A DNA stretch of 64,000 nt from Cristatella mucedo (GCA_009760855.2 WPIO01000091.1:248001-312000), one strand, 5' to 3'; positions 1 to 14,000 are shown, numbered from the stretch's first letter. Notes: a model not told the origin generated them from the letters alone. Program-made: numbers and translations.

Positions 1-1005
1 ATAGATCAGAAATCGAGTTGCCTATTTTGTTACAACTATTACAATCGTCAACGTGGGTTGTGCTTCTGTAACGATGCGGCCGATCTAATCAAAGTTATAG
101 GAATAAACTGTCACCCCGGTATATGGGGTCTATTCACAAATACTTCATCCAGAAGCAGCAAAGCCACACTGCTTGGTAACTGAAACAAGTATTCTGTCTC
201 TAAAGACTGTCGCTTAACCTAAGCATCACAAAGATCACAATGTTGCTGATTGCCTCGAAGTAGGGCAACTATGGTTTCTAGGTCATTCCAAAACTGAAGC
301 GGTGTCAATCCCAGTGGGAATCCAGAGCACTTTCATTTGAGTTATCCTGTTTTTTGCCTATCACATAGCCGGGACACCAAGACACACGCTCTATCACAAA
401 AGTGACCGGTCACAGTGGGCCAAGTTCTCTGTACAGAATAACAACATAAAGTAGAAGCCACCGGTAGGCGCTTGGAAGGCCTACACTGTACATCGAGTTA
501 GGCCTGATCAAAACAGTATGTCACGGATTTGGACATTGAGTCGACAGTTTTCAAGTACTTCCTACACATCTCTCAACAGATATTGGACACAAACGGTCAA
601 CCTGGTATTTCATCAGATTTAGGACACATAAGATCATTAGGTGTAATCACTTCACAGAGCAGCTAAAAAATACAGAGAAAACAGCTTCCAACAATTCCAT
701 TGGTTTGTTGAAATACTTTCAATGATTTTGCACTTTGAATTTTCATTAATTACAAGTTTTTCCCTTGCTAGAAAATCTTGCGGGTCTTGACCACTTCATC
801 CAAATTGCGGAGGTCTCGCACCCCAGACAAAAATTAGGGCTCGGCTTGTGTGTAAGAGTCTGCATTCTAGTTGGTCATTTTGACAAACCCAAGGAGAACA
901 CAGGAGGTAGCTCAGAGGAGCAAGGCAGGAACCCTCACCGGGTTATACCGGAGTTTGAACGTAATGACCAAGGGCTGAATAACAAAAACATGACAATAAT
1001 GACAA
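1..1005. other. No recognisable feature
   Basis: No conserved open frame, RNA gene or repeat family is apparent. An 85-codon plus-strand frame at 765-1022 has no family resemblance and runs into a LINE-A end. Confidence 0.5.
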
Positions 1006-1500
1006 TAAAACATTTGATATAGCACTTTCAGATATCCCGATTTCTTTCTAGGCACTTTACATTTCCTGCTAAGGAAGCACGATCAAATGTTTAGTGGTAG
1101 CATGCTCAATAACAAGAATAATATGGTTAGGGGCGACACGTGCAGGACAGCATTCAAGTATGGTAAGTGACAGTATGAAACGGTATCATAACGCATAGCC
1201 ACACAAAGGACGAATCACATGGACCCACTAAACACTGTGATAAATAGATGCGTTTTTGGTTTCTTTTTAAATATGGTCATGTCAGGGGATGTCATGATGC
1301 AAGTCGGGAGTAAGTTCCAGGCTTTGGGAGCATACGAACTAAAGGCACGGTCTCCTAAGGACGAGGTTCGTACGAGGTATAGGTAAAACGGTTAGATTCC
1401 GAAAAGCAGGTGGTACTATGCTTAGCCTGGTAGGGAAGTAGATCTGGTAGGTCTGGGCGGGAGCCAAATAACGAAGGACCTAAAGGTGAGTGATAGAATA
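1006..1500 (-). mobile_element. LINE-A 3' fragment (L2/CR1-like), degraded
   Basis: Read on the minus strand, this is the end of the reverse transcriptase C-terminal region plus the 3' UTR. The family block ttctttctaggcactttaca lies at 1043-1062. The later block with the sense tgttctgacgcaagtcggga is recognisable but diverged. It is truncated at its 5' end and non-coding. Confidence 0.7.
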
Positions 1501-1857
1501 ATGAACTTTGGGGGTTCTTCCAGAATTTAGCTCCAAATATAGAGTATCTAGCAATTTCATATTCTTTTTGAGTGTCATTACAGGATTATTTAATTCGGCT
1601 TAAAGTGTCAGGCTTTTCATTTTGCCCGCGTTGCCGAAAGGTAATCACCAGCGTTTTTAAATAAACAGAAAATAACGATCAAAAGCTTGCTCCGAACTAT
1701 GTAAAAATTCAGAGCACAATTCAGTGTTCAATCTCAAAAATGAGAGTGAATGGTGTACCTACACTTGCAAATTAATAATGCAATAGTTTATGTCCATATA
1801 CAATACGTATAATAACTTTCAGCCTTGCACTGCAATGTGAGACTGGGCGTAAATTGA

Positions 1858-1908
1858 CCCGATAGTAAGCCGACCGACCCTAGCTGGCGACACCGGCTTA
1901 CTGTCGGG
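1858..1908. repeat. Hairpin with a 15-bp stem
   Basis: The left arm at 1858-1872 (cccgatagtaagccg) pairs with 1894-1908 with a single G-T type mismatch, around a 21-base loop. A second, outer pair ttgaccc/gggtcaa lies at about 1854-1860 and 1931-1937. It could be a structured RNA or a small inverted-repeat element; no family is recognised. Confidence 0.6.
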
Positions 1909-4900
1909 CAAGGACTCCATACGACGACCAGGGTCAAGAAGTGCTCGAGTATTACCATCCTAATGTATTATTATTAATGCTTGAGTATTATCATCCTACT
2001 AGTTTGACCATGTCATAAGTGGGCCATTCACGGAGCTTTAGCAGCACAAACATTCCTGGACTTCTTTTGCCTCTCGATGCTGCCGAGTTCGTGGTATGCG
2101 ACGTTTGTGCTGAGTTTCGGCATTGTGGGACTGAGTGATTCCCGGAGTTTTTCGTTCTTCTAAGTGTTGCCTGCGATAGGTATGTTTACATTCTGCTGGT
2201 ATTGCAACTTTTTGTTCCAAATACATTGCTGTGAAAACTCCCACTAGGGCAGGCTGAAACCTTGGCCATGCGACGAAGATTATCATGCACGTCTACAGCT
2301 AATCTAAGGTGGGCACAACACGAATTACGGTCGATCTCACCCACTCTGGTAGCTTTACAACACACCAACTCAACTTGAGCTCAAGTGGTGGCGCTTGCTA
2401 AATGCTGGAGACTGCGACAACTGGTTCGCACTGCAGAGAGCCTTCACTGCTGGAATGCCACAACCAACCTCTGAAGAACATTGCTGACTTTAAAGCCTTA
2501 TAAACTTAATTTTTAATTCCAATTATGACAGTGCCTGTTGCAGTTACATAGGATAATTAGCCAATTATATCCCCCTTTGATACTATCGTTGCTATACAGC
2601 CACAGTAGGACCATAAATATGCAAACACCTTTTTGCAGACGTGACTGTGACTGTGACTAACTAATAAATCTAGGTAATAAATCATGGGTAGATCTCCAAA
2701 TATCTTTGTAATGACAATCTGCATAGCTGGACCATCGTAGTAGTACTACAAAGGACACAAGTGAATGTGACTTAAGCAACTTGCCTTTATGGAACACGGA
2801 CTAACTCACATGTTACTATTTAAAATTATTAAGGTTTACTGTGAAGGTACAGCTATGTGTGTCGTATCACGGAAGACAATTTACTAATTAGCATGACTAG
2901 CTACACCATATACTCTCATAGCTGAAATTGAACATTGCATCGTGAACTAGCTATGCACCAGCTTTTGATCATCGGAGTTTAATTGTGCTCTAAACGATGT
3001 GTGAATTTTGTCTTTGTGCAAGAAATTCAATTTAAGGGCCTGAATCCAGCAGCAGGTCTTAGTGGCGGTCGGTATAAGGACACACTTGTATGCACGATTT
3101 TCGAATTTTTAAACCGAATTTCCCTGCAATATGTCTCGGGTACGAGCTTCTCCAGCAAGCTTTTTTGGGTACACCCTAGTTTTTCACTCAATCCCATCTG
3201 TGTCTGTCCGTGTGCCTCTTTGGGATCGAGCTGTCGTTGCCAACCAGTGAGTCTACCGTGAGTCGACGGTTTCACTCTGAGGATTGTGACAGAAAAGTGA
3301 GGAGTGGCATTTTGAATAACACTGGGCTAACAGCATATAATAACTAACGCTTAGTTGAGCTAACTTGGCTGACTAAATATCATCTCAAATCGACTGCTCT
3401 GGATTAAGTAACTTTCACCACTGCACCGAATCTGGAGATGAACTGCAAGTTGGCAACTATCACCAGCTGGTGGCAACTAGTGGCTGGGTAGTAGTTAGGA
3501 CCACAAGCTGAAGCTAACGAGACATGTGGATAGAAATCAAGACTTTTACACAATGCAGCCTCCAAACCATATGAGGCTATGAGCACCGACGTCTCTATCT
3601 AGCTACCAGCCACAAATATTATCCGTTGATATCTACTTTTAAAAACTCATTTTATGTCCCCTAATTCTATGGTTTCGGTATTATGTCTGATCCCAGTCTA
3701 CTTTTGCCTAGTCTCGAAGCTGAGTCAGAATAGGTGTGTGTATAAGGATTGGCTAGCTACCGGTTGAGATGCTGCTCTTTAGGCATGTCACGTGAATTAT
3801 TAAAGCAAACGCCTTAAGTGTCAAAACGCCTCAAGGCTCCAATTTTGAGACTTCGAGTTTAACACTGCCAAATGAAAGACACCTTTGTAAACACTTGCAT
3901 ATTTACTGCCATACCTGTATAGCACACACACTTGTACACTGTGGAGATCAAGGTGTGATGCAATTACAGTTCAACGTTTCATGAATTGATGTAGATCAGT
4001 ATTTCATAAGAACATATAATTCACAAGACCTATTAAATTGCAAAAAGTCGTTCATGCTCGCGTAATGGCTTTCTTATTAAGTGCAAAAGCGTACGAACGA
4101 CCCTATTTTTCCGAAGTACCTGGGACTTTTTCTGGCTTCCGACCTAGTCAGAATTTCCAAAGGACATTCTTTCTAGTACAGTCCGTGCACCAGGAAATAA
4201 AATTTAGTAGACGCACCGAGTACACCCTACCGAAATATGCATATCACCAACCGGGTCAGCCATTTCGTCAAAAATCATATAAGGTTTCACGGTTTCATAG
4301 GCTTGGCATGGTTCAAAAACGATTACAGAAACCGGTGGAGCTCAGTAGAAAGAAGTCCCCATGAGCCTTTTCTGATAAAACTAGTAATTTGAAAACATTT
4401 CATTGGATTATTTCAAAGATTTCTAGCCTTTCGGTTTGTCAAAAGAAGCGACAACATTCTCACAATCCCAATGAAAACATGTTCTACACACGATGGTTTT
4501 GGTATGTCATGGTGTTCGCCTGCGACGTCGAAAGCAGTTTCCCACTCAGCTCGTTCAGTCCATCTCATAGGCTGGTTTCTAGCTCAACTAGCACTGTTGA
4601 TTTCTCGCATAGTCTCGACGAAAACCTGGCCTATGTCTAAACAGGCACAAGTCAGGAGTCCCAAACCATGATCATTCCCGAATAAGCGCCGGACACATTC
4701 GTTGAGATGCATTTTCGAAAGCGAATACTTAGCATACAAAATTATTCTTACATGTGTGTATTCTGCTCCTAACTATCCTTCAAAAACCACAGGACCTTCC
4801 GAATACATTAGAAACCGTCGAACAAGTTTATTTCACTTCAGTTTTTTCACTTCACTTTTTCAATTTTATTTCACTATTAGACCTATTGAGCCAACATAGG

Positions 4901-5035
4901 TGGCAGGCAGTATGCTGAATTATCATCAGTTATTGACTCCACAATGCGACTCTAAAGTTGATAGGCTGCTTGATAAAAGCAGGACGTATCATATCGACTT
5001 CATAACCCTTTACTTTTTCTTAAAAATGTCCTTCC
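1909..5035. other. No recognisable gene or repeat
   Basis: Several open frames of 60-108 codons occur (for example 4038-4364 plus and 3027-3275 minus). None has a recognisable motif, compositional bias or splice context, so I do not call them genes. The last ADRM1 exon was sought here without success. Confidence 0.5.
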
Positions 5036-5300
5036 TCCTACAGTGACCTACTTAGCAAAATTAGTTTCACTTGAAGCCTCTAGTCGCACGACAGACGTAT
5101 CTCAGTCTAGTCGATTACTTGTGCCCCTAACTTCAAAATCCTCAAGACCGAGCATTAAGTTACTATGCTCCTAAAGCTTCGACCAAACTATGCGCTGATA
5201 TCATGATATCTGATTTGACAGCATTTAAAAAGAAGCTACAAACCATCGGTTCGACATAACTGCCGCTGCTATGTTCTAGAGAATTTTCCTTTCGTTAGGT
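5036..5300 (+). mobile_element. LINE-A C-terminal fragment, very degraded
   Basis: Plus-strand sequence at 5100-5260 aligns in order with the last 60 codons of LINE-A (the region of [19 protein letters not shown], then the FKKNLKTH block as catttaaaaagaagcta). It is an old, 5'-truncated copy. Confidence 0.5.
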
Positions 5301-5741
5301 CGTGCATAAAAAACTGTGCATGTCTTTCCTAAAGGCATGATCGGTAAGTAATTCAAACCTCAAGTGAACTTACATTTTTTTTATGTCCACTCTGCTTACC
5401 TGAGCATGAGTAATATTATTAAAAATTATAAATTTGTGAGGAAATGTTACTGACTGGAGGCAAGTTTTTTCCGTACTTTAGGGGCTCAATATTTTTATAA
5501 TTTAGTTTATAATTTTGCCCATTTTTGGTTAAGTACATAGTTCTCCTGCTTTTGGAATCGATCAGGAACCTGACAGTAGTTCTTGTACAGAAACACTTTG
5601 CACTCACTGTGCTTAGGCACAGCCTGCATACAGCAGTTACCCTACCCACATGTATGCATACATATAAATGTATATATAAATATACATACATACATATATA
5701 TATATTATATATATATGTGTATAATCTTATATGCATATATA

Positions 5742-6720
5742 TAATAATAATGCAATTAATAAAGGGCCCTCAGATAACTCAATCTCTTTCTAGGTGCTTT
5801 ACATTTGCTGCAAAAGGGAACCGCGACTGAATGGTTAGTAATATCATGCTTGATAAACGTCATGAATAACATGGTTAGGGGTGACATGGACAGGGTCAGC
5901 ATGCAAATGTGGTTAGTGGCAGCATGCACAGTGTCAGCACACACAAGCACGTGAAGGACGATACACGGGAACCAACTTAATGCTGTCCTAAATAGGTATG
6001 TTTTAAAGTTCTTTTTAAATGCGGTCAGGTCGAGGGATGTTCTGACGCAAGTCGGGAGTGAGTTCCAGGCTTTGTGAGCAAACGAACTAAATGCACGGTC
6101 TGCAAAAGATTTGAGGTTTATACAAGGTATTGGTAAACTGTTGGATTCCGAAAAGCTGGTGGGTGGTACGATGCTTGGTCTAGTGTGGGAGTAGATCTGA
6201 GAGATAAGCTGGAGCCAAAGAACGAAGTGACCTAAAAGTGAGCGACACAACCTTGAAGTCAATCCGTTGCTTGACTGGTAGCCAGTGCAGGTCGGCGAGA
6301 AGTGGTGTGATGTGGCAATTGTGACACTGGCGACAGACAAGCCTAGCTGCGGAGTTTTGCACCAGCTGTTATCGCCTGATTTCACATGCCGGTAGGCCAG
6401 CAAGCAGTGAGTTACAGAAGTCAAGACGGGATGTTACAAATGCATGAACCAACTTAGATGTCGTATCCTTATCTAAACAAGCCCGAATTTTAGCATTGTT
6501 ATGTGGCTGAAAGTAGGCTGACTTGATTGTGGAGCTGATGTGGTCGTCTAACAAGAGGTCACTTTGGAACATGATACTTAGATTTCGAGCTAATTCAACA
6601 GGAGATATGCTGGCAGAGCTAATTTTGAGCTTCAGCCTTCACAATTTCTGAATCACACTGGGTTTGCCCAATACCAGTAAGTTAGCTTTATCATCGTTTA
6701 GTTTTAGAAAAGTAACTGAT
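5742..6720 (-). mobile_element. LINE-A copy, RT C-terminal part and 3' end
   Basis: This is one of the longer LINE-A copies, on the minus strand. It codes in pieces for the post-palm region of a non-LTR reverse transcriptase: [78 protein letters not shown] and [19 protein letters not shown]. The reading frame shifts between pieces. The 3' end, with an AAT-rich tail on the plus strand, abuts a TA microsatellite at about 5690-5745. The 5' end is cut off at a second TA microsatellite. Confidence 0.85.
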
Positions 6721-6735
6721 ATCTATGTGCGGATG

Positions 6736-6880
<145 letters not shown>

Positions 6881-6889
6881 AAACTTGGG

Positions 6890-7860
6890 CATATAATCTT
6901 ATAGTAAGTCTGTCATGGGCACTGTCAATGTCCTTAGCCTGGTATTTATAGTTCTCTACGACAGCAAAGCAATGATGAGTGCAGAAAGGATATCATTTAC
7001 TGATGTGCACATTTGACTCGAGCATGCTCTCTAATGATTTTAATTGACCGTTGAAATGCTAGAGTTTTGCTGGAATACTATTGGAAATTTCAATAATTAA
7101 AAGAGATTTTCAAAGGGCGGTCAAGACATTCCAGCAGCATGGGCTCTCCTCACTTTGACCCTCTCTCCTGTAGCCCGGAGTGATGACTGCATCCAGCACT
7201 TCCACTTGAACCACTTTTGTTGGTGCATTGAAAAGCTGCTAAAGCAAGAGCAACCGACCGGACGTGGCACCGCACCTACTAATGGGCATCTGAATTATAT
7301 GGCATAGAATCTGCGTGCTTCTTCACGGGGAACATATTATAAAGTTGATAATATACATTTCAAGATTATCAGTAAGGTCAGCAAGTGTTGCAATGAACAT
7401 CTATGAGACCCCAAACATCCGAAAATAAAGTATCACATTCATTATCTACAAGCTTAAAAAAGAAAAGCACACTATTAAACCAAATTTGACAGAATTTTGA
7501 AGGCTCGTAACAGCAACGTTGGTATGGTTACCATCAGGCTAGGTTCCTTTACTTGTGGGGGGAAAAAATGCTTTTCAAAAGGAAGCTAACTACCTCCAAA
7601 GGGCAGAGGCAAATGACATATATTTCGAAGAAAAAAAGACGGTGCCTGAATAAAGGGTAGCTGCAGCTAAATAATGCAGACGATAAATAATCGGACATTA
7701 GATAGAGGACTGCATAAGTATTGCATAGGAGCTTTCGGATTCCATAACTATGAGCATGTGAGGCAATAAACACCATGAATTATATTGCAAGACAGTACCT
7801 CTGCTTGCTTGCTGCTCAAATAGATATTTCATGCATAGCTCAGAGAACCATATCGGATAC
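6890..7860. other. No recognisable feature downstream of ADRM1 exon 5
   Basis: This should be the start of the last ADRM1 intron. Minus-strand translation of this stretch shows no match to the expected C-terminal motif (human GQLGPLMCQFGL). Confidence 0.5.
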
Positions 7861-8048
7861 CTGTATGAATTGTGGTGCTGACAGCGTCGAACGAAGCTCT
7901 TCAATGGCACCAGCATTTTTTGGTGGCCAGTCTTGACCATGCGGAGGCAACAAGTCGACGAGCAACTGAACTGCATTAGGATCAGCTGCCAGTATAGGAA
8001 CGACCACGTCAGCAAGCAACGCATCCTTTAAACCGCTCCATTGCTCAG
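7861..8048 (-). CDS. ADRM1: ADRM1 exon 5: DEUBAD (UCH37-binding) helices
   Basis: This exon is 188 bases with acceptor catgtag (AG at 8049-8050) and donor gtatcc. It joins exon 4 in phase to give [13 protein letters not shown], then [20 protein letters not shown], and ends [12 protein letters not shown] in phase 0. It matches the human stretch from VDLASVLTPEIMAPILANAD to NTLTSPQFQQ. A real donor at the end shows that at least one more coding exon follows; I did not find it. Confidence 0.92.
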
Positions 8049-11000
8049 CTACATGAATTACAGAAAAGCAACTATAGCTGTTAGTGGATAAAGGTCAATT
8101 TTATAAACGTACATATACAGCCACAATGACAAAAGTGGCGATGCATCAACACACAGAATATAATAGTTGGCACTTGTAACGTAATGCATTTCCGTAACTC
8201 CACAAAGACTACTAGGCTATACAGTGGAGACAATTGTCTAGCCCATTCCAAGCCTGAGCGGTTTTCGGTGAGCATATGGTAGACAACAGACTTCATCACA
8301 CGAAATAAAGAGAAAGGCAGAAGTCAAGCTGAGTCAGGAGTGAAGTTGAGGAAGTGAGTAGCCTGAAAGTAGCAGTTAATGATTGCAAGAAATGCTGAAA
8401 AGAATGTGCCACCGTCGGCAGCAGGAGACGAGATATTGGGTATAAATTGCAGATTTACAGTCCAGGACGAAGCAGAGCAAAGCTTCTTTCGCCAGTGGTT
8501 TACAAGCATACGAATGAAGCAGCTGATTGGTTTTCCAAGGAGGACCTCCCAGCACGAAGACTAGCAGCAGTTCTGCTAGGCTTGAAGGAGCCAAGCGATG
8601 GCTGGCCTTGAGGAACTCAGTAAGAACTTCGCTCTGCATCTGTTAATCGACTGAGTGCCCTAAAAGATCTTTCAGCAAAGGAGATACATGGCTGACCTGC
8701 GGTACTTGTTGACTAGCCTTGCAGATGTGTGCATTACAAGCTGCAGTGGCCTAAAACTTTTTCTTTTCAAGAGCTAGCCAAAATGAAATTCTATTAGTCT
8801 AATCTAGCAGTATCAGGGAGCTAGTGAAATTTCTATAAAACCACAGTGGTATATAGACTCAGGTCTTAAACAGAGATGGAATGTAATGGCCAGCTGTGGA
8901 GGCAGTTTTCTTAATCAAACCTTCGAAAGAAGTAGTTATGAATAAGCAGACCTAAAGTCCTCCTAACACAAGGTGGCGGTCGCAGAGCAGCATCATAAAC
9001 TGAAGACTTTGAAACCACTACATTGTCCGGAGCATTATAGTTTGAGTTATGGCTGGACTAGTTTCTGCAGCCGACTAACCCTCTATTAAATTACACGTGA
9101 TTTAACAGCCTCTTTTATATAGACACAGAAAAGCCTTAACGGCTATCACCACAGCTTGCAGCAGCAATAAAGAATCACCAACTGCAGGATTCGAACCCAC
9201 AACCTCAGGACTGAGGTCGTGAAAGCAACCATATGTAGTGTGCCATCACGGCTATTATATTTTATCAAGGTAGCCGTTTCCCATAGAAAAACCATAGGGA
9301 TTTTTTGTAACTAAGTTCAATTGGTTGCGACTTAACCATTTCTTTAGTCGGTGGCTTACGGAGGCCCGAAATGTGCAATTTTTTCAACAAAGGCGAACAA
9401 CTCATGGGTCGAACAGTTAATATCCAGGAAGTGAACCGCCTCAAAGTTGGCTTTCCAGGCGTGCAATTAGCATCGCCTTGCTAGAGGCAGTATTCAAGCA
9501 CATGGGTGTTAGGAAGAGAATAAAATGCTAGCGATAAACAGAATTGTCATAGATTGCAAAGATTGACAACTACAGCTGCTTAATAAAATCGCTTGGCCAG
9601 ATAAGTTGCAAATTTATTGAACACTAGAAAAGTTAAGGTAATACGTTCGTCTACAGTTTTGGCAAACTAAGTTGCACTACGTTGTACATAGCAGAACAAC
9701 ATTCCTGGACGAAGAGTAGGCATAGGCATGCTCTTGGAATCGGAATACATTTGATATTTACTATGATAACCAACCTTCGATAGGATGAACATGCTTTTAC
9801 CACTAATAAGATACTTAAGGCACCTCAAATAAAGTGCTTTTTCATGACCTGATTCATTAAACAGCATCTCATACTGCCGTTCCGGTAAATGTAACCTCTT
9901 CGGCTCTCTCAGACTACTGATCTCCTAACAATGATAAGACCGTCCCGTTCTTTCCCAAACCAGGCATGATAAGACCGTCCCGTTCTTTCCCAAACCAGGC
10001 TCAGAGCAGGCAGATCCTTACTGTCAGGCAATCGTCCACACCCTTTCTCATCCCCAACTAATAATGCTGCTTCAAATTCTTGATTGACTCGACTCTGAAA
10101 GACAGTCAGGCAATGCATCAGACCTGACAGCAAGTTGGGCATGCAAAACGATCTGCACTGTCAAGCTGTCAGCCTGCTGATCCAACGAGTATAAACAGCA
10201 TATGCATCAAGATGGCACAAACTATCAAAAAACTGCACAGCAAGCACCTTGAGGAATTCAATGTTTTCATGTTCAAATTTGAACTGCAATTACAGTGTCG
10301 GTAAACCTCTCCAGAAAGAAGCTAGAGATGAAACAGCAAATAGTTTTAACGATCGAACAGGGTACCCTTCATTTAGACATTCCTTTAATTTATAATTATG
10401 GACCAGTGTGACTGGCATCCGTCCATCACTAAAGAGCACACAAGAACAAAAAGAAAAAATGCTTAAAGGGCGAAGAGCTGAAGGCTGCTTTACCGTTGAT
10501 GCCGGATAAAATGTTCTTTAGATCGCCCAGTGATATTATTGATGGAGTCTTATTTTGAGCAGACAAAGATGATGGAGCTTCTCTACCAGAAGTGCCAGCA
10601 GAAGTGCCAGCCGCAGAGTCAATGTGCTCTTCTGTCATGCTTAAGTTTGCTGATGCAGTGGGTAAATCAGAATCAATTGTTGCTCTTGTGGCAGCTACTG
10701 CCGATGTCACAGACTTTGCTGAAGCTGCGACACCAGCCTCTACTGAAATGTTGTCTGTTCGTGTAGAAGGTCTAATCCTTTGAGGTGATGCTGTGCCGGC
10801 AGATCTGGTAGATCTGGGCAGCGCCAACGAGTCGGGAGATTGATCACGGCTAGCCACGGGAGGCGCTTGCCAGCCTCCCAAGCTGCTCGTGGCATTTCCG
10901 AGAAGACGGAGCAGCTGCTGCTGGTTCAAGCTGTTCAGTAGGCTTTGCAGATCACTTTCGCTTGCTGCAAAGAATTGTGTATAGCAAGGGCATTGTTCAG

Positions 11001-14000
11001 AAAACTAAACCCTCGAGCAGATTACTCATGAAACAATGACTATGCTCTAAAGCACTAAAGGTACATAGCAGTTCCTACGAATGCTATCATGGCTAAAAAA
11101 AAACTTTAAGCTCAAAAGACCAAATAGTAATGGATAAGCATAAATAAACACGTACAGACATCACACCTTATTGTAGATGCTAAGTTATGTAAAACTCATA
11201 GTAGCCGCGAAAAGTCGCATGGAGCATCGTCACATAGTGTGTAAAGTAGCCAGAACAGAGATAGTGGATGCTTGCATTCATAGATTCCAGGTTTGCTTCC
11301 AACAACAAACTGTTTTTTGCATACTCATGATGATATAAGATAACAGCAAAATGTGACAATCACGTGACTTGAGTGTGTAAAGCACGATGCTCCACTTAGA
11401 GAACAGGTCGCAACACGATATCGTAGCCACGATCACAAATCCTTCAAATAGATGTAGCAGTCACTGCAAGACCCTAAAAGGTATGCCCAAAATAGGCTAC
11501 TGAAATACAGCCAAAAGAAATCCTGGCAGTATGGCTGACACTAGCTTGGCCGTAAATTTGTTCGGTATACAACAGAGTTGTTTACAACGCCAAGCATATT
11601 AAAGTTATGTATGTGCAGCCCAGAACCATATTTACTGGCAACCCAAAAACGAAAGCACATGCTTTTGGAATGTATGTGGTTAGTGTGACATCGTCACACC
11701 GAAATTCTACATTATTTCCCTCGTCTAACCAGCCGTAGAGGCCACAGGCATGTGCAATGTCTCTTCTTCGGCAGCGAATTACACAGAGCCTGAATTTCAA
11801 ACCTGAAAAGGTCCTCTACTGGGGTTGGCCAAACACCCAGCTGCAGCCGCCTGTCGATATAGCACTGAAGTCATTCTATGGGGTTCAAATCCGGCGAGTG
11901 ACTGGGCCACTTAGCCTCATCAAACAAGGATTCATTAAAACGAACCTGCTGCGAGTTGTTTCTGGTTATGCATGTTTGATTTGAAAGCTCAGATACATGC
12001 TTGAGAGTTACTACACTTGGCAGCAAGATAGCAACGCTATGCGAATGGCTAGTAAAGTACTTTTTGACGAATCCTTGTTTGGTACAGGCGCAGTGACCCA
12101 GCCACTCGTCAGATTAAAACCCCATAGAACAACCATAGAGTGACAGGTGAGGCAGGATATTCGGCCTTGACCAGTTGCCGACATTTTTAGAAAAAGCTTA
12201 GGCTCATTGGAACGTGTGACAGAAGAAGAGACAATGCAGTAGCTTGTGGCCACTAAGCCCAGCCAGACAATGTGGGTCAATCACACTAAACGAATAGTAA
12301 ACGCCAGTAGTATGTGTTCGATTTTGTACGGTCAATAAATATTTCCACATGTTTGGCATAACTTTATAGTGTCTGGAATCGTATAAAAACTTCCTATAAC
12401 CGAAACGAATGCATAGCCTTATCGACAGGAGCCATACTGCAAGAATTTTTTTGCCAAAGTTTATTACCTGTAGAGACAAGCATCTATTTAGACGAGTCTC
12501 GAAGTTGCTGAATTAGACCAATTGCCGAGCTGGTTTGGTCCAGCGGTAAAGGTGCTCGCCCCTACCAAGGTCTGACTGAGGTCGTGGGCTCGAGCTCCGA
12601 GGCATATACAAAGCGCCTGAATAGAGATTAAGTTCTCTTGGGGCGCTATATAAATGAATTATATATATATATAGACCACTTCTTGCCGACATGCAGTGGT
12701 TCACAATCAATCAGCCTTTGACTTAAAATGTTTTGCCACTCTTTTAAAACTACTCCAAAACAAGGATAGATATCCTAGCACCCATTCGTTTGATTCAACT
12801 CAACTGGCAATGCCTCAAACCAACATTAAATCTTTGCTGCGTGTATTCATGACATCCGCACAGGGATGGCAGCAAAAGTTCAATGATGATAAAGATCAAC
12901 CTCTTAGCTATGGGCAAACCAAGTGTGATTCAGAAACTGGAAAGGTTAATGCCCAAAATTGGCTCTGCCAATCTACATGAAATCTAGGTGTCACGTTACA
13001 GAGACATTTCATTAGACGACCACATCAGCTCTTCAGTAAAGTAAGCCCACATTGCTAAAACTCGGCTATTTTAAACAGAGATACCACGTATACAATTTGT
13101 ATATATTGTGACATCAAGTCTTGACGTCTGTAACATACTGCTTCCTGGTATACCGGCCTGTTCATTCAAGAGCTTACAGCTGGTGTGAAACTCTGCAGCT
13201 AGGGTTGTCTGTCGTGAGCTTCGCAGTTGCCATATCATACCACTTCTTGCCGACCTGCACTGGCTACCAGTCAAACAACAGATCGACTTCAAGGTTTTGT
13301 CACTCACTTGTAAGTCCCTTCATTCTTTGACTCCAGCCTACCTATCAGATCTTCTCCCAACCAGGCTAAGCATCTTTTTAACCTGCTTTTCGGAATCTAG
13401 GCGTTCAACTATACCTCGTACAAACATCAAATCCTTTCGTACTCATATGCTTTCAGAGCCTGGGACTTACTTTCAACCTGCATCTCGACATCTTCTGACT
13501 TGTCCACATTTAAAAAGAAACTAAAAAACCAATCTACGACAGCATTTAGTAGGTCCCTGTGATTCGTCCTTTATGTGCTTATGCGTGCTGACACTGTTGC
13601 ATGCTGCCACCTGCATGAAGACCCTGTGCATGTCACCCCTAACCATGTCATTCTTGTTGTTCATTGAGCATGCTAACTAATCATTCGATCGTGCTTCGTT
13701 TGCAGCAATTGTAAAGCACCTACAAAGATTGAATTCTCTGAGGGGCTTTATCCAATGTAATATTATTTTTTTTATACAAAAACCCTTTGTAGACCACACA
13801 TTTAGCTCATATGCTCCAAAACCCTCCGGCTGACTGATCACTTCAAACAAAACATGCCCTGACTTGACAGCATGTAAACTTCTGCAACTCACTGCTTACT
13901 GGTCTACCGGCTTGTGCGATCAGGCGATTGCAGCTGGTGCAAAACTCCGCAGCTAGGCTTGTCTGTCGTGAGCGTCGCAGTTGCCACATTACTCCACTTC

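Larger units (their letters stand above)
8049..10493 (-). other. ADRM1 intron 4
   Basis: This is a GT-AG intron of 2445 bp (donor gtaaag, acceptor catgtag). It contains a LINE-B 3' end, a SINE-1 copy and a perfect 35-bp tandem duplication at 9931-10000. I see nothing recognisable in 8700-9098 and 9255-9930. Confidence 0.82.

Noticed and set aside
3027-3275. Overlapping frames on both strands near 3.1 kb as the missing ADRM1 exon
   Set aside because: Neither translation shows the expected GQLGPL-type motif or acidic C terminus.
5756-6424. 222-codon frame as a host gene
   Set aside because: The peptide is LINE-A reverse transcriptase C-terminal sequence joined to its antisense-free 3' part; other copies lie throughout the window.
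10530-10783. Two plus-strand frames near 10.6 kb
   Set aside because: Shadows of ADRM1 exon 4 on the opposite strand.
12586-12600. B-box-like sites as functional tRNA genes
   Set aside because: No full cloverleaf could be formed with the neighbouring sequence; the sites belong to SINE-1 and SINE-2 copies with LINE-type tails.
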